Shown here: positions 62,233-64,000 of the stretch, piece after piece
Numbering within the stretch: position 1 is the stretch's first letter
How the letters are laid out: the number at the start of each line of letters is the position of its first letter
Assembly (NCBI GenBank): GCA_965153355.1
Contig: OZ231126.1
Location: 41,726,001 to 41,790,000, forward strand
Length of the DNA stretch: 64,000 nt
Origin: Flaccisagitta enflata
Taxonomy: Eukaryota > Chaetognatha > Sagittoidea > Aphragmophora
Reading direction: 5' to 3'
Translations under genes and position numbers: made by a program
Notes under the pieces: generated by a model
Told to the model about the DNA's origin: nothing
Databases searched by the model: none
Seen by the model: only the letters and a program-made list of their open reading frames with translations

Positions 62233-62362
62233 CTTAACATCAGTGTGGAGATAACGAAAAGCGTAACACGTCATGAGAAAGAAAGTATGTTGAAAGGCGA
62301 TGCACGTGCAGGGCAAATAGGCCACCAGATCGATACTCATCACCATAAACACGATGGCATAT
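62233..62362 (-). CDS. Tentative exon with two hydrophobic segments
   Basis: On the minus strand a TTCTTCTTCTTCCTCTTTTCAG acceptor leads into 130 bp that end at a consensus GTAAGT donor. One frame reads YAIVFMVMSIDLVAYLPCTC and goes on FQHTFFLMTCYAFRYLHTDVK, which looks membrane-embedded. It could be an upstream exon of the transporter at 57,840-60,538 or of another membrane protein. 62,363-63,640 shows no other gene. Confidence 0.4.
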
Positions 62363-63649
62363 CTGAAAAGAGGAAGAAGAAGAAGAATAGTCGCGAAAGC
62401 GGTACCTGTGCCCTGCCTAAGTAGATTGTGACTGTTGTGAATAAAGTTGAAGGAGGGAGCAGGGCAGCGGCGCCGAAGGAGCTGTTTGCCGAGGTGCGAT
62501 TATTGCAAAAACTGCAGCTAAGGTGCGACATCGCAGCCTAGCAGCAAAGACAACTCCCATTATTTATTTTGATTTACAATGGAGCAGATATATTGTTATT
62601 GTATTTATTTTCGTCAACATGAAAATGCTTTCATGAGAGACTTCGAAATTCGTGAACAAATGAACAGTTTTGACTCATATTACAGCTATGTTACGGTTTT
62701 GGCCACGTAACCCCCGAATCCCCTCTCCGAACTTGAACTTTTTAAGATGGATAGAGAACAGGGTCATCTTTCATATATATATCAGTAAGAAATTCCGCAG
62801 TGAGGGGATTCAACCTCAACCATGCAAATGTTTAAAAAAAACGCTCCAAACTGGATAAAGTGTAACTAACGTCGCTTAAAATTCGTAGTAAGAACCAATT
62901 TTTTAACATTTTTTTCTCTCTAGTTTTTTTGCTGTTCCTTCCTCTTTTGTTTGGTATGTTCAAACATGCGAACTCTTTCTAGTTTGTCTGTCAGAGGGAA
63001 TTTACTGAAACATGTTTTGCTGTGAAAATCCTATTCAAAACCGCGGTTTATCAATTTAAATACCATATTACTACGAAAATAAACACTTTTTTCCTCGAGC
63101 AAGGGTGCATTTCTTCCTCGTTTTATATCTATTTTTGGGAAAAAAAAACAAACAAAAAATGGAAAAAAATCAATTTAAATTTACCCTCTTTCAAAACTTA
63201 CGACATTTCTTAATTGCTATGTGAAATGCGACATATCAAAACTTCATTAGATGTTCCTGTATCTTATGATCAGATAATGCATTTCCGTTTTAAACTCCTT
63301 AGGATAAGAAAAACACAAATTTGCATGCACTATTTGAATGCATATTTTCAAAAAAAAATTTTCATTTGCTAACAAAAACATACTAGTTTTATCATAGCTA
63401 CATAGCTAAAGCAAATTTGGACTGGAAATTCTAATATCAATTAAATCCCAGATAATAACAGATAGAGAAAGAAAAAAATAAGAGCGACAAAAATCAGTGA
63501 TGATTGTAACTGCTAAGATGCGATATCATCGTAAGTGGTTGTTTTTACCGGACCTCAGCAGTCCCCCTCCCCCCCTCCCCGGGATGCTTTCACATATACT
63601 ATCTAAGAAATAAAAATGTTTCCGCACTATTGCATGTATATCTCAGACT

Positions 63650-63945
63650 AGAATCAACGAATCATAAAAAAATTGGCAAGATTTTTAAAGCCCTTCAAAT
63701 TTGCAAGTAATCTACGCAAACCACATCTCTCTAACTCAATGCATTCAAAAGTTATTCAACTTTAAATGAAATGTTTCAATTTTGTTTTTGCCATATCAAC
63801 ACAATCTTCAAATGATAAACCTCACTTTTTTTCAAATAACTTCTAAACGCATTGAGCTAGACAGATGCGGTTTGTGTAGATTGCTTGCAAATTTGAAGGG
63901 CTTCATTTTTGTCACCAATTTTTTTAAGATTTGTTGAATCTCTTT
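63650..63945 (+). mobile_element. Palindromic MITE-like element, 296 bp
   Basis: AAGCCCTTCAAATTTGCAAG, TAATCTACGCAAACC at the left is inverted at the right as GGTTTGTGTAGATTGC, TTGCAAATTTGAAGGGCTT. The arms take up most of the length. Confidence 0.78.
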
Positions 63946-64000
63946 GGAGCTATAAGTTAAAACGTAGCAACAGTAACGATCAAGAAAATCCCTTGAAAGG

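Overview
The window is animal (metazoan) nuclear DNA. The genes are split by GT-AG introns, there is a full secreted pancreatic-lipase-family gene, the end of what looks like an SLC6-type transporter, and an interrupted non-LTR retrotransposon. I cannot name the species from the sequence. The very high load of microsatellites and short mobile elements would suit a marine invertebrate, but that is inference. Most long open reading frames are translations of GA, CA, TTG, GAAA or AAC repeats and are not genes.

Layout of genes. 1-15,300 is nearly all repeats, with two tentative exons: a C-terminal membrane segment on the minus strand at 1911-2075, and a tetraspanin-like loop with a CCG motif at 4656-4918. 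15,340-26,182 holds two tandem paralogues of an unrecognised surface protein. Copy 1 (15,340-16,882) ends early. Copy 2 (17,303-26,182) joins in phase through six exons into a type I membrane protein of about 800 residues with poly-Asn, poly-Gln, one membrane span and a tail of repeated SGY motifs, apart from one extra A in its poly-Asn tract. 29,295-34,197 is a five-exon lipase whose exons sum to exactly 428 codons. Its last exon lies in a 5-kb tandem duplication (about 32,472-37,540 and 37,541-42,580), so a second last exon follows at 38,633-39,215. 44,236-49,340 is a 5'-truncated CR1/L2/jockey-like retrotransposon split by a 1.76-kb insertion. 57,840-60,538 (minus) is the C-terminal end of a multi-pass transporter, and a further unassigned membrane exon sits at 62,233-62,362 (minus).

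The dominant structure is a set of short elements (about 100-370 bp, one of 1.76 kb) sharing one plan. One end reads ACAAGGCC followed by a subterminal motif; the middle is a variable tandem array (GTCC/GTCGGTTG type or AATGACTTAA type); the other end is a terminal hairpin followed by TAAAAA. The hairpin sequence differs between families, and the subterminal motif at the opposite end differs with it. The plan resembles non-autonomous Helentron/HINE rolling-circle elements. Another group, ending in an AGTCGAA hairpin, and a group with GGGCAGCGGCCCC inverted ends and a 20-bp tandem core look like further families. Several palindromic MITE-like elements and a palindromic cluster of four tRNA-derived SINE-like units complete the picture.

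Microsatellites also enter the genes. They code poly-Asn, poly-Gln, poly-Ser (in the lipase lid) and poly-Glu tracts, and at several introns they directly touch splice sites.
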